Shown: positions 1 through 11,764 of the stretch, one piece after another
Layout of the letters: each line of letters starts with the position of its first letter
Position numbering within the stretch: position 1 is the stretch's first letter
Assembly: GCA_037176705.1 (NCBI GenBank)
Contig: JBAWUJ010000123.1
Location: 1-64,000 of the forward strand
DNA: 64,000 nucleotides
Source: Molossus alvarezi
Taxonomy: Eukaryota > Chordata > Mammalia > Chiroptera > Molossidae
Direction of reading: 5' to 3'
The notes under the pieces: generated by a model
Database searches by the model: none
What the model was told of the DNA's origin: nothing
Seen by the model: the letters and a program-made list of their open reading frames with translations, nothing else
Made by a program: the position numbers and the translations under genes

Positions 1-715
1 ATAACCAGGGATAGAAAGAGGATGCCCAATTGAGCCTGGTAGAAACTGTGGAGGTGTGATAGGGCAGGCTGGGGGCCCACAAACAATAGCTGAAGGCTGC
101 TTCAGCGGAGAGAGCAGGGGTTTTAAATGACACAAAATAAGTGCATCCACTTATCTTGGGCTCCAGCAGAGGGAGGGCTGACCACTGAAAATATTAGGAG
201 AGAGTCCAGGGCTCATGGTTCAGAATGACCCAGGAGGGAAGGACTATGGGAGTTTTGTGCTGTTATCAATCCCTCATAAAACAGCAGCCACCATATTCAA
301 GAAGCTTCTTTTCAGAGCCTTGGAAGAAGCAATGGCCCCTCGCTCAGAAATTCAACACCACCAGGCTGACCTGGAAATGCAAATTGCAGCTCATGAGCAT
401 AGAGTGTCTGACAGAAAGCAAGTGTCCCACCCTCTGGAAATACTCTTATACCTAAGGAATCTTTCATACATTTGAGGGCTACACATTGAGGTTCATCAAA
501 TTAATGAGACTAATGGCTGCCAGGGAAAAGCTAGAGGATAAATGAACATTTTCTTGGCCTTCCAATCTACCAAAAAAAAAATAATCCTTGAGTGTAGTGT
601 TTAACATGCGTTCTTTCACACTTATCCAAACCCAGGAAAGGGAGCCACAACCAGAAAAACAACACCACCCACAGGGAAAATTTGGCAGGCTCTAAAACCC
701 ACTAAGACAGCCATA

Positions 716-1536
716 ATGGTGAAATAAAAAACAAGTCCCAAATGAAAGACAAGATATTCTACAGGACAGGAGAGAAATGAAATGGATTTAAACAAGATAT
801 CAGAGCTATAATTAGGAGTAATACTATGAGGAAGCTCAACAACATAAATAAAGAGCTCAAAAGCATGAGTGAAGATAGAGAAAAATGTAAAATCAACAAA
901 CTGGAAATAAATGATGAAATAGCAGATATAAAGAACACATTGGAAGCAATGAAAAGCAGGTCAGAGAAAGCCAAAATTTGTATCAATGAATTAGAAGACA
1001 GGGTAGAAAATATCACACAATAAGAAAACCAAAAGGCAAAAAAACAATTAAAAAACAGAAAGACAGCCTAAGAGAACCATGAGACACCATTAAACAAAAT
1101 AACTCACACATAATAGAAGTTGAGAAAAAGACAAAAATGAGCAAGGGATGAAGAATATATGTGAAGAAATTGTGTCGGAAAACACTCATTACTGGTGAAG
1201 AAAAATGGCATATACCTTCACAAAGAACAAAGAGCTTCAAATTTGAAGGATCCAAAATGGACCACATCGAGACACATAATAATTAAAAAGACAAAATTAA
1301 AGACAGAAAGAGAATTTGAAAGGCAGCAAGAGATAAGAAACATTACCCACAAAGAAAACCACATAACCTTATCAGCTGATTGCTCAACAAAAACACTGAT
1401 GAACAGAGGAGAAAGTCATGAAGTGATCAAGGTAAGGAAAAACAAGGATCTGAATCCAAGATCACTCTATCCAGCAAGACTATCATTGAAAATAGAAGGT
1501 GAAATAAAGAAAGAGCTTCCCAGACAAAAAGGCTAA
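716..1536 (+). pseudogene. L1B ORF1 remnant (RNA-binding protein)
   Basis: Remnant of LINE-1 ORF1p, the trimeric RNA chaperone that coats L1 RNA. The ATG at 716 is followed by a stop three codons later, and several frames are needed to read through. A coiled-coil stretch is visible (826-1020, heptad-like with ISSFISSL-type hydrophobics on the complement and NELEDRVENI in the sense frame). The conserved C-terminal domain follows, with the motif LNPRSLYPARLSLKI near 1450-1495. ORF1 proteins of L1 are usually about 300-340 residues, and this span fits that length. Non-functional. Confidence 0.75.
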
Positions 1537-1629
1537 CAAAATATATTAGCAACAACCAGCTCTCTAAGAAATGTTAAAAGGGGTGCTACAATAAGTAGAA
1601 GAATTAGGAAGAGAAATGTAACCATATTA

Positions 1630-4160
1630 ATGAAAATTGAAATAAATAAGTACATATCAATAATTGCCTTAAACACAAAGAGGTTAAACACTCCCATCAA
1701 AAGACAAAGAGTAGCTGAATAGATAGGAATCCATAGCTCATATATATGTTGTTTAGAAGAGACCCAACTCACAACAAAAGCCTTACATAAGTAGAAAGTA
1801 AAGAGATGGGAAACTAGAAATGAATTACAAAAAACTTCACAAAAACACTTCAACACATAAAGACTAAATAGCATGTTATTAAACAATGAATGGGTACAAA
1901 AGGAGATCAAAAAAATTAAAAACTTCATGGAAACCAATGAAAATGAATACACAACAGAAAATCAATGGGATTCAGTGAAAGTAGTCCTGATAGGGAAGTT
2001 TATATCATACATGTCTACCTCAGGAAACTAGATTTTCTAATTGAATATCTCACATCAGAACTTAAAAAACTAGAAAGAAAACAAAACAAAGAAACAAAAA
2101 CAACAAAGCTCAGAGTAAGTAGTAAAAAATAAATAGCAAAGATCAGAGCAGAAAGAGACAACATAGAGACTACAAAAAATTCAAAAGATGAACAAATGGA
2201 CAAATTTCTAGTAATACATAGTCCTTCACAAATGAACGGGGAAGAGATAGAAAACTTGAACAGACCAATCACAACTAAGAAAATTGCAGATATGATCCAG
2301 AATCTCCCTGCAAACAAAAGCCCAGGCTCAGACGGCTTCACGGGGGAGTTTTCCTGAACATTCAAAGAACTAACAACCATTCTTCTCAAACTATTTCAAC
2401 AAATCTACCAAGACAAAACACTTCCAAACTCACTTTATGAGGCCAGCATAATCTTAATTCCCAAACTAGATTAAGACACTACAAGAAAAAGAAAACTACA
2501 GGCCGATATCCCAGATTAACACAGATGCCAAAATTCTTAACAAAATATTAGCAAATCAAATCTAGCAATACATCAAACACATTATTTATCATGACCAAGT
2601 GGGTTACCTTCCAGGCACTCAAGGATGGTACAATTTGTACAAATCAATAAATGTGACACATCACATAAAAAAAAAAAGAAAGAAAAAAACCATATGATCA
2701 TATCAATATATGCTAAAAAAACATTCGACAAAATCCAACAACCATTTCTGATAAAAACGCTCAGCAATGTGGGAATAGGGGGTCATATCGCAATATAATA
2801 AAGGCCACGTATGGAAAACACAGCCAACAACACATTCAGCGGGCGAAAACAAAACACATTCCCCTTACGAATGAGAACAAGACAGGGATGCCCACTTTTG
2901 CCACTCTTACTGAACATAGTACTGGAAGTCTTAGACACAGCAATTAGACCAGAAGTAAACATAAAAGGGATCCAAATTGGAAACGAGGAAGTGAAACTGT
3001 CATAATATGCAGATGACATAATATGGTTCACAGAAAACCCTAAAGAATCCAACAAAAATCTACTAGACTTAATAAATAAATTTGGCAAAGTGGCAGGACA
3101 CAAATTTAATGTCAAGAAATTCATTGCATTTTTATATACCAAAGATGAAATCACAGAAACAGAAACTAAAAACTCAATCCCATTTACCATCACATCAAAT
3201 AAATATTACAATATATAGGAATAATCTTTACCAAAGAAGTAAAGGACCTCTTCACAGATAACTACAGGTCATTGAAATTAGAAGTGGAAGAAGATAAAAA
3301 AAAAAATGGAAGCATACACCTTGTTCATGGATTGATAGAATTAACATCATTAAAATGTCCATACCACCAAAAGCAATCTATACATTCAATGCAATCCTCA
3401 CCAAAATACCAACGACTTACTCCACAGAACAAGAACAAACACTTCAAAAGTTCATATAAAACTAAAAAAGACCCCAAATAGCCACAGAAATCTTGAAAAA
3501 GAAGAAGAAAGTAGGAGGGATCACATTACCAGATTTCAGGTTATACCACAAAGCCACTGTAATAAAAATAAGCCTGGAACTGGCACAGGAATAGGCAGAT
3601 CAATCAATGAAACAGAATAGAGAATATATAAATTGACCCCAGATAATATGCTAAATTAACTTTTGACAGTGTTGACAAGAACATAAGTGGACTCAGGAGA
3701 GTCTCTTCAATAAATAGTGTTGGAAAAATTGGACAGCTACTTGCAAAAAAAAAAAATGAAGCTAGACCACCAACTTACACTATACATGAGAATATACTCG
3801 AAATAGATAAAATACTTAAATGTAACTCGTGAATCCACAAAAATTCTAGAAGAAGTGCAGGCAACAAAATTTCAGACATAAACAGCAGAATTTTCACTGA
3901 CACAACACCTAATACAACAGACACATACATACCAAAAAAATAAAATAAAATAAAATAAACACGTGGTACTACATCAAACTGAAAAGATTCTGCACTGCAA
4001 AAGAAACAACCACCAAAACAAAAAGGGATCCTACTATTTCAAAGACCATAATCACCAATGATTCAGCAGATAAGGGCTAATTTCCAAAATATATAGAATG
4101 CATATAAACCTCAACAATAGGAAGACAAAGAACCGAATTAAGAAACGGGCACAGCGGGAG
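1630..4160 (+). pseudogene. L1B ORF2 remnant lacking most of the endonuclease
   Basis: Remnant of LINE-1 ORF2p, the endonuclease and reverse transcriptase. The start reads MKIEINKYISIIALNTKRLN, the usual N-terminus of the endonuclease with the early Asn. After the segment CCLEETQLTTKA (near 1750-1780) the sequence jumps near 1820-1830 to the linker that precedes [11 protein letters not shown]. This removes about 520 bp and with it the catalytic GDFN, SKIDH and SDH motifs. Reverse-transcriptase pieces follow: PGSDGFTGEF-like near 2320-2350, and the active-site box near 3005-3020 degraded to YADD after an in-frame stop. Many stops. The same deletion is present at 54620-54690. Confidence 0.8.
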
Positions 4161-4428
4161 ATGAGTGGAGGTGGTTGAGGGCATAGAGGAGATAAAAGGT
4201 GATGGAAAAAATAAAATAAATTTTTTTTAAATTAATTTTTAAAAAAGACTCAATCAAGACTTCAATATCAAAAAATCGTCAGGAAGGGGCAACTGAAAGA
4301 CACCTTGGCGAACCACTTAACCAGGGATACTGACTCAATCTTGGTAGGCTTGCAAGGACGCAAGAGGGAGTTGGGAGCCCAAGGTCCACAGTGGCCTAGG
4401 CGGGGACCAGCAGACTCCGCTAGGACCA

Positions 4429-4720
4429 GGGGACTCGGCGGGAAGCTGCTTCTGCTGACTCAGCTGCAACCTCGCCTGAGTCCTGCGAACTCTGTGGCCT
4501 GCTAAGCCCTCAGCTGGTGCAGCATGGACTGGCTGAGACTAGGGGAATCGGCAGGAAGCTGATGCCACCTTGGCTGCAACCTCAGTGCAGTCCTATGTAC
4601 TCTGCTGCCTGCTAAGCCCTCATCTGGTGCCGCATGGAATAGCTGGGGCCAGGGGACTCTTCTGAAAGCTGCTGCCACCTTGGCAGTGTCCCGCTACCGC
4701 AGCTTAGTCCTGTGGTTTCT
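4429..4720 (+). repeat. 113-bp tandem monomers in L1A 5'UTR
   Basis: The phrase GGGGACTCGGCGGGAAG starts at 4429 and returns, slightly changed, at 4542 and 4652. That is a period of 110-113 bp across about two and a half units. Each unit also repeats the phrase CTGCTAAGCCCTCA and a GCATGGA phrase. The same 113-bp period is found in the 5'UTR of the element at 48137. Monomer repeats of this kind act as the promoter in some mammalian L1 families, for example mouse. That role is inferred here. Confidence 0.75.
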
Positions 4721-5386
4721 GCTGAGTGAGACACCCTTGGCTGGTGCCACAGTCACGGCCGCCCTTGGCTGGAAGCAGCACCCTCGGGTTAAAAGTCCCA
4801 GGCAGCTCCACAACGCAGAGTCAAAACAGTGGCGAAATCAGCAGCAGCCAGTCACCTTGGACAAGAGCAGAGGGAAGGCAGACTGCACTGGAACTCTGTG
4901 GGGACTCTCGGGTTCTAGAGGTTGCTCAGAGCTTTTGCTGAGTGAAGCCACGCAGGACTGTGGTCATCTTACTCAGTCCCAGGGCCCTGGGGATAGACAG
5001 GGGCCCCTCCCTCAGAAATTCAAACCAACCTGGTGGTCATTGAAATGCTAATTGAGGCCCATTAACAACCAGCAGCTGCCTCAACCTCAAGGAAATCCTC
5101 TTACACTGAGCACCTGCAGGAGTTTTTCAGGCAACTCAGAAACCAAGGTTCTTCACTTGACCTCTACTAATAGCCTCCAGGCAAAAAAAAAAAAAAAAAA
5201 AAGGTAGAGGAAAACTACCATTCCCTGGGCTAGCAACACTAACCAGAAAAGCTAAGACTTGACAGTGGTGTTTAAAGTGGGTCCTCCTTGGCTCATCTAA
5301 ACCCAAGAGAGGAAGCCTCAAACAGCAGAACACCAACACCCACAGGGAAAATTTGGCAGACTCCAAAGCCCACTGTGATAGCCAAA

Positions 5387-6243
5387 ATGGTGAAAAACAG
5401 AAATAAAAGCCAAATGAAAAAATAGACCTCTACCAAAGATGATATAAATGAGGGACAGTTAAGCAAGTTAACAGAACTAGAATTTAGAGCCATGATCTTG
5501 AGGAAGCTCAACAGCAAGTGTAAGGACATGAGCACCATGAGTAAAGACACAGAAATGTTGAAAATCAACCAAATGAAAATTAAAAACCACGAAGAAGAAA
5601 TGAAGAATGACATATCAGAAATAACAAACACATTGGAAGGTCTAAAAAGCACAGTAAGGAAAGCTGAGGACCGAATTAGTGAATTAGAAGACAGGGTAGA
5701 AAAACTCAAACAATCGGAAAACCATAAGTTAAAAACAATTAAAAAACAGAAAAACAGATTAAGAGAACTGTGGAACAACTGGAAACGGAATAATATTCAC
5801 ATCATAAAAGTCCCTGAAAAAGAAGAAAATGAGCAAGGGTTAGAGAATATATTCAAGGAAATAGTGACAGAAAACTTCCCTAATTTGGAGAAGGGAGAAG
5901 GCATTCAAGTTCAAGAAGCACAGAGAGCTTCAAGTAAGAAGAACCCAAACAGGCCCACACAAAGACACATAGTAATCAAACTGCCAAAAATTAAAGACAA
6001 AGAGAGAATCATAAAAGCAGCAAGAGATAAGCAACAGGTTCCCTACAAAGGAAACCCCATAAGGATCTCAGCTTACTTCTCACAAGAAACACTACAGGCT
6101 AGAAGGGAATGACATGAGGTAATCAAGGTCATGAGAAACAAGGGTCTGAATCCAAGACTACTCTACCCAGCAAGGCTATCATTCAAAATAGAAGGTCAAA
6201 TAAAGAACGTCCCAGACAAAAAAAAGGCTAAGGGAATACCTTA
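5387..6243 (+). pseudogene. L1A #1 ORF1 remnant
   Basis: LINE-1 ORF1p remnant, nearly readable in one frame from the ATG at 5387 (MVKNRNKSQMK). A TAG at 5423-5425 follows a small deletion in the segment that elsewhere reads KEQETS. A second stop (TGA, 6110-6112) replaces the Trp of the RREWHEV motif. Between the stops 206 codons remain open, with a long coiled coil (about residues 30-110, motif ISELEDRVE) and the C-terminal nucleic-acid-binding part ending in LNPRLLYPARLSF. An extra A near 6222-6228 changes the natural end, so the frame runs on to about 6243. Confidence 0.85.
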
Positions 6244-6332
6244 GCACCAAACCAGCACTGCAAGAAATGTTAAAAGGAATGCTGTAATTAGCAGGAGAAA
6301 TGGGAAGAAAAATAGAACCACACTAAACAAAA

Positions 6333-9300
6333 ATGGCAATAAATAAGTACATATCAATAAGCACCTTAAAGGTAAATTGATTGAATGCTCCCATAAAAAG
6401 ACACAGAGTAGCTGATTGGATAAGAAAGCATGATTCATTTATAGGTTGTTTACAAGAGACCCACTTCATAACAAAAGATTCACATAGATTGAAAGAGAAG
6501 TGATGGATAAAAACCTTCCAAGGAAACAGAAAGGACAAAAAAGCTGGGGTAGCAATACGCATATCTGATAAAATAGACTTCAGAATGAAGGCCATAACTA
6601 GAGACAACAAAGGACACTACATAGTATTGAAAGGATCTATCCAACAGGAAGATATAACCTTGATAAACATATATGCACCCAATATATGCACAAAATATAT
6701 TAAAAATCTTCTGGAGGACTCCAAAGGAGAAATTGATACCAATACAATAATAGCAGGGGACTTCAACACCCCGCTGACATCACTGGATAGATCCTCTAGA
6801 AAAAAAAAAAAAAAATTAGCAAGAAAATAAGACTCTAAATGAAGCACTAGACCAAATAAATTTAATAGATATCTAAAGAGAACTACACCCCAAAACGACA
6901 GAATTCACATTCTTCTCAAGTGCACATGGGACATTCTCAAAGATAGACCGCATGTTAGGGCACAAACTAAGTCTCTACAAGTTCAAGAAGACTGAAATCA
7001 TATCAAACATCTTGTCAGACCATAATGGCATGAAACTAGAAATCAATAGCAAAAAGAACATAAAAAGCCATTTGAGCACATGTAAGCTAAATAGCATGTT
7101 ATTAAACAATGAATGGGTCACCGAGGAAATCAAGGAAGAAATAAAAAACTTTAAGGAAACCAATGAAAACGAAGATACAACAACACATAATCTATGGGAT
7201 ACAGCAAAAGCAGTTCTGAGAGGGAAGTTCATAGCACTACAGGCCTACCTCAAAAAAATATGAAGAATCTCTAATACATTATCTAACCTCACAATTTAAA
7301 GAACTAGAGAACAAACAAAACAAAAAACCCAGAGCAAGTAGAAGGAAGGGAATAGTAAAGATCAGAGCAGAAATAAATGACATAGAGACCAAAAAACAAT
7401 TCAAAGGATCAATAAAACAAAGACCTGGTTGTTTGAAAAGATAAATAAGATTGATGAACCCTTAACTAGACTCACCAAGAAACAAAGACAGAGAACCCAA
7501 ATACTCAAAATCAGAAATGAAAGAAGAGAGGTAACAACTGACACTACAGAAATACAAAAGATCGTTAACAACTACTATGAACAATTATATGACAAAAATT
7601 CGACAATCTAAGCAAAATGGACAAATTTCTAGAAACACATAGTTTCCCAAAACTGGATCAGGAAAAGATCTGAAGCTTGAACAGACCAATTACAACAGAA
7701 GAAATTGAAGATGTAATCAAGACTCTCCCAGCAAACAAAAGCCCAGGCCCAGATGGCTTCACGGGGAATTTTACCAAACATTCAAAGAAGAACTAATACC
7801 CATTCTCCTCAAACTATTTCAAAAAATTCAAGAAGAAGGAAGACTTTCAAACTCATTTTATGAAGCCAGCATAATTCTAATTCCAGAACCAGAAAAAGAC
7901 ACTTCAAAGAAGAAAACTGTAGGCCAATATCCCTGATGAACATAGATGCCAAAATCCTGAACAAAATACAAATTGGATCCAGCAATACACCAAAAAAAAA
8001 TATTATTCAACATGACAAAGTGGGATTCATCCCAAGCATGCAAGGCTGGTACAGTATTCGCAAATCAATAAATGTGATACACCACATAAATGAAATGAAG
8101 AATAAAAACCACATGATCATATCAATAGATGCTGAAAAAGCCTTCGACAAAATCCAGCATCCATTTCGGATAAAAATGCTCAGCAATGTGGGAATACAGA
8201 GATAATATCTAGACATAATAAAGGCCATATATGAAAGACATGCAGTCAATGTCATACTCCATGGGCAAAAACTAAAAGCATTTCCATTAAGAACAGGAAC
8301 CAAGCAAGGATGCCCACTTTTGCCACTCTTATTTAACATAGTACTGGAAGTCTTAATCACAGAAATCAGACAGGAAGAAAAAATAAAAGGGATCCAAATT
8401 GGAAAAGAGGAAGTGAAATTGTCATTATTTGCAGATGACATGATACTATACATAGAAAACCCCAAAGACTTCATCAAAAGTTTACTAGACTTAATAAATG
8501 AATTTGGCAAAGTAGCAGGATACAAAATTAATGTCAAGAAATCGATGGGCCCTGGCCAGTTTGGCTCAGTGGTTAGAGTGTCGGCCTGCGGTCCAGAGAG
8601 ACCCGGGTTCGGTTCCTGCTAAGGGCACGTACTTCGGTTGCAGTTTGTCCCCGGCCCTGGTTGGTCGTGTGGGTGGGAGCCACTCGATGTGTCCCTTCAC
8701 ATCGATGTTTCTCCCTATCTCTCCCTTCCTCTCTCTCCCTCCCACTCTATCTGTACAAAAAATGGAAAAATATCCTTGGGTGAGGAAAAAAAAAAAGAAG
8801 AAATCGATGGCATTCTTATACACCAATGATGAACTCGCAGAAAGAGAAACTAAGAAAACAATCCCATTTACCATTGTGGCAAACAAATTAAGATACCTAG
8901 GAATTAACTTAACCAAAGAAATAAAAAACTTATATGAAGAAAATAGAGGTCTTTGAAAAAAGAAATAGAGGAAGATATAAAAAACTGGAAGCACATAGCC
9001 TGTTCATGGAATGGGAGAATTAACATCATTAAAATGTCCATGTTACCCAAAGCAATCTATAGAATCAACACAATCCCCATTAAAATGTGAATGGCATACT
9101 TCACAGAATTAGAACAATTACTTCAAAAGTTCATATGGAACCAAAAAAGTCCTTGAATAGCCACAGCAATCTTGAAAAGGAAGAACAAAGTTGGAGGGAT
9201 CACATTATCAGATTTCAGGTTATACTACAAAGCCACTGTAATCAAAACAGCCTGGTACTGGCACAGGAACAGGCATATACACCAGTGGAACAGAACAGAG

Positions 9301-10417
9301 AACCCAGAAAAGGACCCAAGGAAATATGCTCAATTAATATTTGACAAAGGTGGCAAGAGCATACAGTGGAGTAAGGACAGCCTCTTTAATAAATGGTGCT
9401 GGGAAAATTGGACAGCTACTTGCAGAAAAATGAAACTAGACCATCAACTTACACCCTACACAAGAATAAACTCAAAATGGATGAAAGACTTAAATGTGAC
9501 TCATGAATCCATAAAAATCCTAGAAGAAACTGTAGGCAACAAAATTTCAGACATCATACGCATTAGAATTTACACTGACACAGCACCTAAGGCAATAGAA
9601 ACAAAAGAGAAAATGAACACATGAGACTACATCAATCTCAAAAGCTTCTGCACAGCAAAATATACAATCATCAAAATGGAAAGGCTACCCACTGTTTGGA
9701 GAGCATAAGTGCCAATAATATATCAGATAAGGGTTAATTTCCAATACATATAGAGAGCTCATACAACTCCAAAAAAGGGAGACAAAGAACCCAATTAAAA
9801 AATGGGCAAAGAAACTAAATAGACACCACTCCAAACAGGACAAACAAATGGCTAAGAAACATATAAAGAAATGCTTATCATCACTAATCATCAGAGAGTT
9901 GCAAATTAAAACAACAATGAGGTATCACCTCACACTTGTCAGAATGGCCACCATCAACAAATCATCAAACAACAACTGTTGGCGAGGGTGTGGAGAAAAA
10001 GGGACTCTAGTACACTGCTGGTGGGAATGCAGACTGGTGCAGCCACTATGGAAAACAATATGGTGTTAGCTCAAAAAACTAAGAATTGAACTTCCATATG
10101 GTCCAGTGATTCCACTTCTAGGAATATACCTTAAGAAGCCTGAAACACCAATCAGAAAGAATATATGTACCCCCATGTTTATAGCAGCACTATTTACAAT
10201 AGCTAAGACCTGGAAACAGCCCAAAGGTCCATCAATAGACGAATGGATAAAAAAGCAGTGGTACATATACACCATGAAGTGCTATGCAGCTGTAAGAAAG
10301 AAAGATCTCTTATCCTTTGAGACTACATGGAGGGACCTGGAAAGTATCATCCTAAGTGAAATAAGCCAAACAGAGAAAGACAAGTTTCATATGATCTCAC
10401 TTCTTTGTGGAATATAA
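6333..10417 (+). pseudogene. L1A #1 ORF2 remnant, split by a SINE
   Basis: LINE-1 ORF2p remnant from ATG 6333 (MAINKYISISTLKVN) to the stop after SLLCGI at 10417. Endonuclease motifs are visible: [21 protein letters not shown] (near 6760-6780), [11 protein letters not shown] and [10 protein letters not shown]. The reverse transcriptase retains [15 protein letters not shown] and the [14 protein letters not shown] active site near 8430-8465. A Ves SINE at 8549-8797 interrupts the frame just after the YKINVKKS motif. The C-terminal part includes the Cys-rich [17 protein letters not shown] (near 9980-10030). Several frameshifts and stops. Confidence 0.88.
8549..8797 (+). mobile_element. Ves-type bat SINE with 13-bp target-site duplication
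   Basis: A tRNA-derived SINE of the bat Ves family, about 250 bp, inserted in L1A ORF2. The RNA polymerase III A box (TGGCTCAGTGG) lies at 8562-8572 and the B box (GGTTCGGTTCC) at 8607-8617. A CT-rich stretch (8700-8750) and an A-rich tail follow. The 13-bp direct repeat AAGAAATCGATGG flanks it at 8536-8548 and 8798-8810. Removing the insert and one repeat restores the L1 reading VKKSMAF, so the insertion is well defined. Confidence 0.93.
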
Positions 10418-10654
10418 TGCACATAACAGTCTGAGGAATGTGGTAGTCCCAGAGACTTGGGAGTCGGGTACAGACTGAGAGTTCCCAAAAGAGGGTGGTA
10501 GGGGAGAGATAAACCACAGAACTTATATGCATGTATGTAAGAACAGTGGACATGGACAACAAACCGGGGAAAGGGCAAGGAGGGAGAAAAAAGGTGGGAT
10601 CTGTGGGGGAAAAGGAAAACATCATTAAGAAAAATTAATTAATAAAAAAAAGAC

Positions 10655-11430
10655 TTATATATCCAGAAATTGGCAGAGTAATAAATAGACATCTCTCCAA
10701 ACAGGACAAACAAATGGCTAAGTAATATATGAAGAAATGGTCCACATCACTAATCTTCAGAGAGATGTCACCTCACACCTGTCAGAATCGCCGCCATCAA
10801 CAAATCATCTAACAACAAGTCTTCGTGAGGATGTAGAGAAAGAGGACTCCAGTACACTGCTGGTGGGAATGCAGACCGGTGCAGCCACAATGAAAAACAA
10901 TATGGTGTTACCTCAAAAAAGTAAAAACTGAACTTCCATTTGACCCAGTGATCCCACTTCTAGGAATATACCCTACCCCCATGTGCATAGCAGCACAATT
11001 TACAATAGCTAGTATCTAGAAACAGCCCAAATTTCCATCAGTAGACAAATGGATAAAAAAGTCTGTGGTACCTATACTCAATGGAGTATTATGCAGTTAT
11101 AAGAAAGAAAGATCTCTTATCCATTGTGATGGCATGGAGGGAACTGGAAAGTATTTTCCTAAGGGAAACAAGCCAAAGAGTAAAAGAAAAGTATCACATA
11201 ATTTCCCCTATCTGTGGAATATAATGAAAGTAACAGTCTGAGGAATAGGGTAGTTCCAAAGACGTAGAAGTGAGGTACAGATCGACAATCCCCAAAAGAG
11301 GCGGTAGTGAGGAAGAGATAAACCACAGAACTTATATGCATGTAAGGTGGAGATAGGGCAGGGAGAGAGGTGGAGGTGGAATGAGGGGGTGAGAGAAATA
11401 TCTGAAACAAAAATAAATGAATTAATTAAT
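10655..11430 (+). mobile_element. L1 3'-end fragment
   Basis: A 5'-truncated LINE-1 piece covering the ORF2 C-terminal end (the [12 protein letters not shown] segment, a CTAGGNAD-like segment and a LGIYP-like segment) and the 3'UTR. It ends in an A/T-rich tail near 11405-11450. The phrase GAAAGTAACAGTCTGAGG near 11225 is shared with the fragment at 45746-46140 rather than with the usual GAACATAAC form. This supports common descent of those two fragments by duplication. Confidence 0.85.
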
Positions 11431-11447
11431 AATAAAAAATAAATAAC

Positions 11448-11562
11448 TATATAAATATAAATATAGGTGCTATAGATTAGATATAGACATAGATGATAAA
11501 CATAGAATAGGTATAAATATAGATAGATATAAATAATATAGATATAGATATAGATAGACATG
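11448..11562 (+). repeat. Compound ATAG/ATAA microsatellite
   Basis: An A/T-rich run of imperfect ATAG, ATAA and GATATA units that grew out of the tail of the preceding L1. The homologous tract is at 46143-46290. The two have different lengths and unit order, as expected for a mutable repeat. Confidence 0.85.
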
Positions 11563-11599
11563 CAGTGTTTCAGATCACTACCAATGTGTCCAAAAATGG

Positions 11600-11745
11600 G
11601 GATTTTGAGTCTCTTTACCCTGACTCCTCATGTGTCTTCTCTCAGGACCTCAGTTTTCTATTTGTGAATTTCTTTATTTGGGATGTCATAAAGAGGTTGA
11701 AGAAATCATATGTATTTATATTTAGTGATTCAGTATTATTACCAA
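11600..11745 (+). mobile_element. Ancient MIR SINE relic
   Basis: The stretch TCAGGACCTCAGTTTTCTAT followed by TTGTGAATTT, a GATGTCATAAAGAGGTTGAAG phrase and an ATGTATTTATAT phrase resembles the core of the mammalian MIR SINE (CTCAGTTTCCTCATCTGTAA ... CATAGGGTTGTTG). It is diverged, as expected for a MIR. The same relic is at about 46360-46490. The call is by remembered consensus, not by alignment. Confidence 0.6.
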
Positions 11746-11764
11746 GATAATATTTTATAAAATA

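Larger units (their letters stand above)
1..4246 (+). mobile_element. L1B copy 1: LINE-1 with endonuclease deletion
   Basis: A decayed LINE-1 whose 5'UTR is already in progress at the window edge. Positions 1 to about 660 match the 5'UTR-like starts at 11765 and 46495. An ORF1 remnant, an ORF2 remnant and an A-rich end near 4200-4246 follow. The C-terminal end of ORF2 and most of the 3'UTR are missing: the text passes directly from an ORF2 segment near 4150 to 3'UTR-like, GA-rich sequence. ORF2 also lacks about 520 bp of the endonuclease domain (junction near 1820-1830). Many stops and indels in both frames show that it is dead. It is followed at once by an L1A element. Confidence 0.85.
4247..10640 (+). 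mobile_element. L1A #1, nearly full-length LINE-1
   Basis: About 6.4 kb with the standard order: GC-rich 5'UTR (4247-5386), ORF1 (5387-6243), ORF2 (6333-10417), G-rich 3'UTR and an A-rich end near 10640. Compared with the starts at 17771 and 40024, only some tens of bases of the 5' end are missing. A possible 10-bp target-site duplication, AAAAAAGACT, lies at 4241-4250 and again at about 10645-10654. It is low-complexity and therefore weak evidence. A Ves SINE sits inside ORF2. All reading frames are broken. Confidence 0.9.

Noticed and set aside
4680..5051. GC-rich 123-codon frame (MAVSRYRS...) as a gene
   Set aside because: It lies in the L1A 5'UTR; the homologous region near 48516 shows the same DNA with a different open frame.
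6617..6847. Minus-strand hydrophobic frames across L1 regions as membrane proteins
   Set aside because: They are antisense shadows of the Lys/Ile/Asn-rich ORF1 and ORF2 of L1, whose complement reads as Phe/Leu/Ser-rich; they recur in every copy.
8562..8617. A functional tRNA gene
   Set aside because: The A and B boxes belong to a SINE head; the cloverleaf is not maintained, and the CT-rich part, tail and target repeats show a retroposon.
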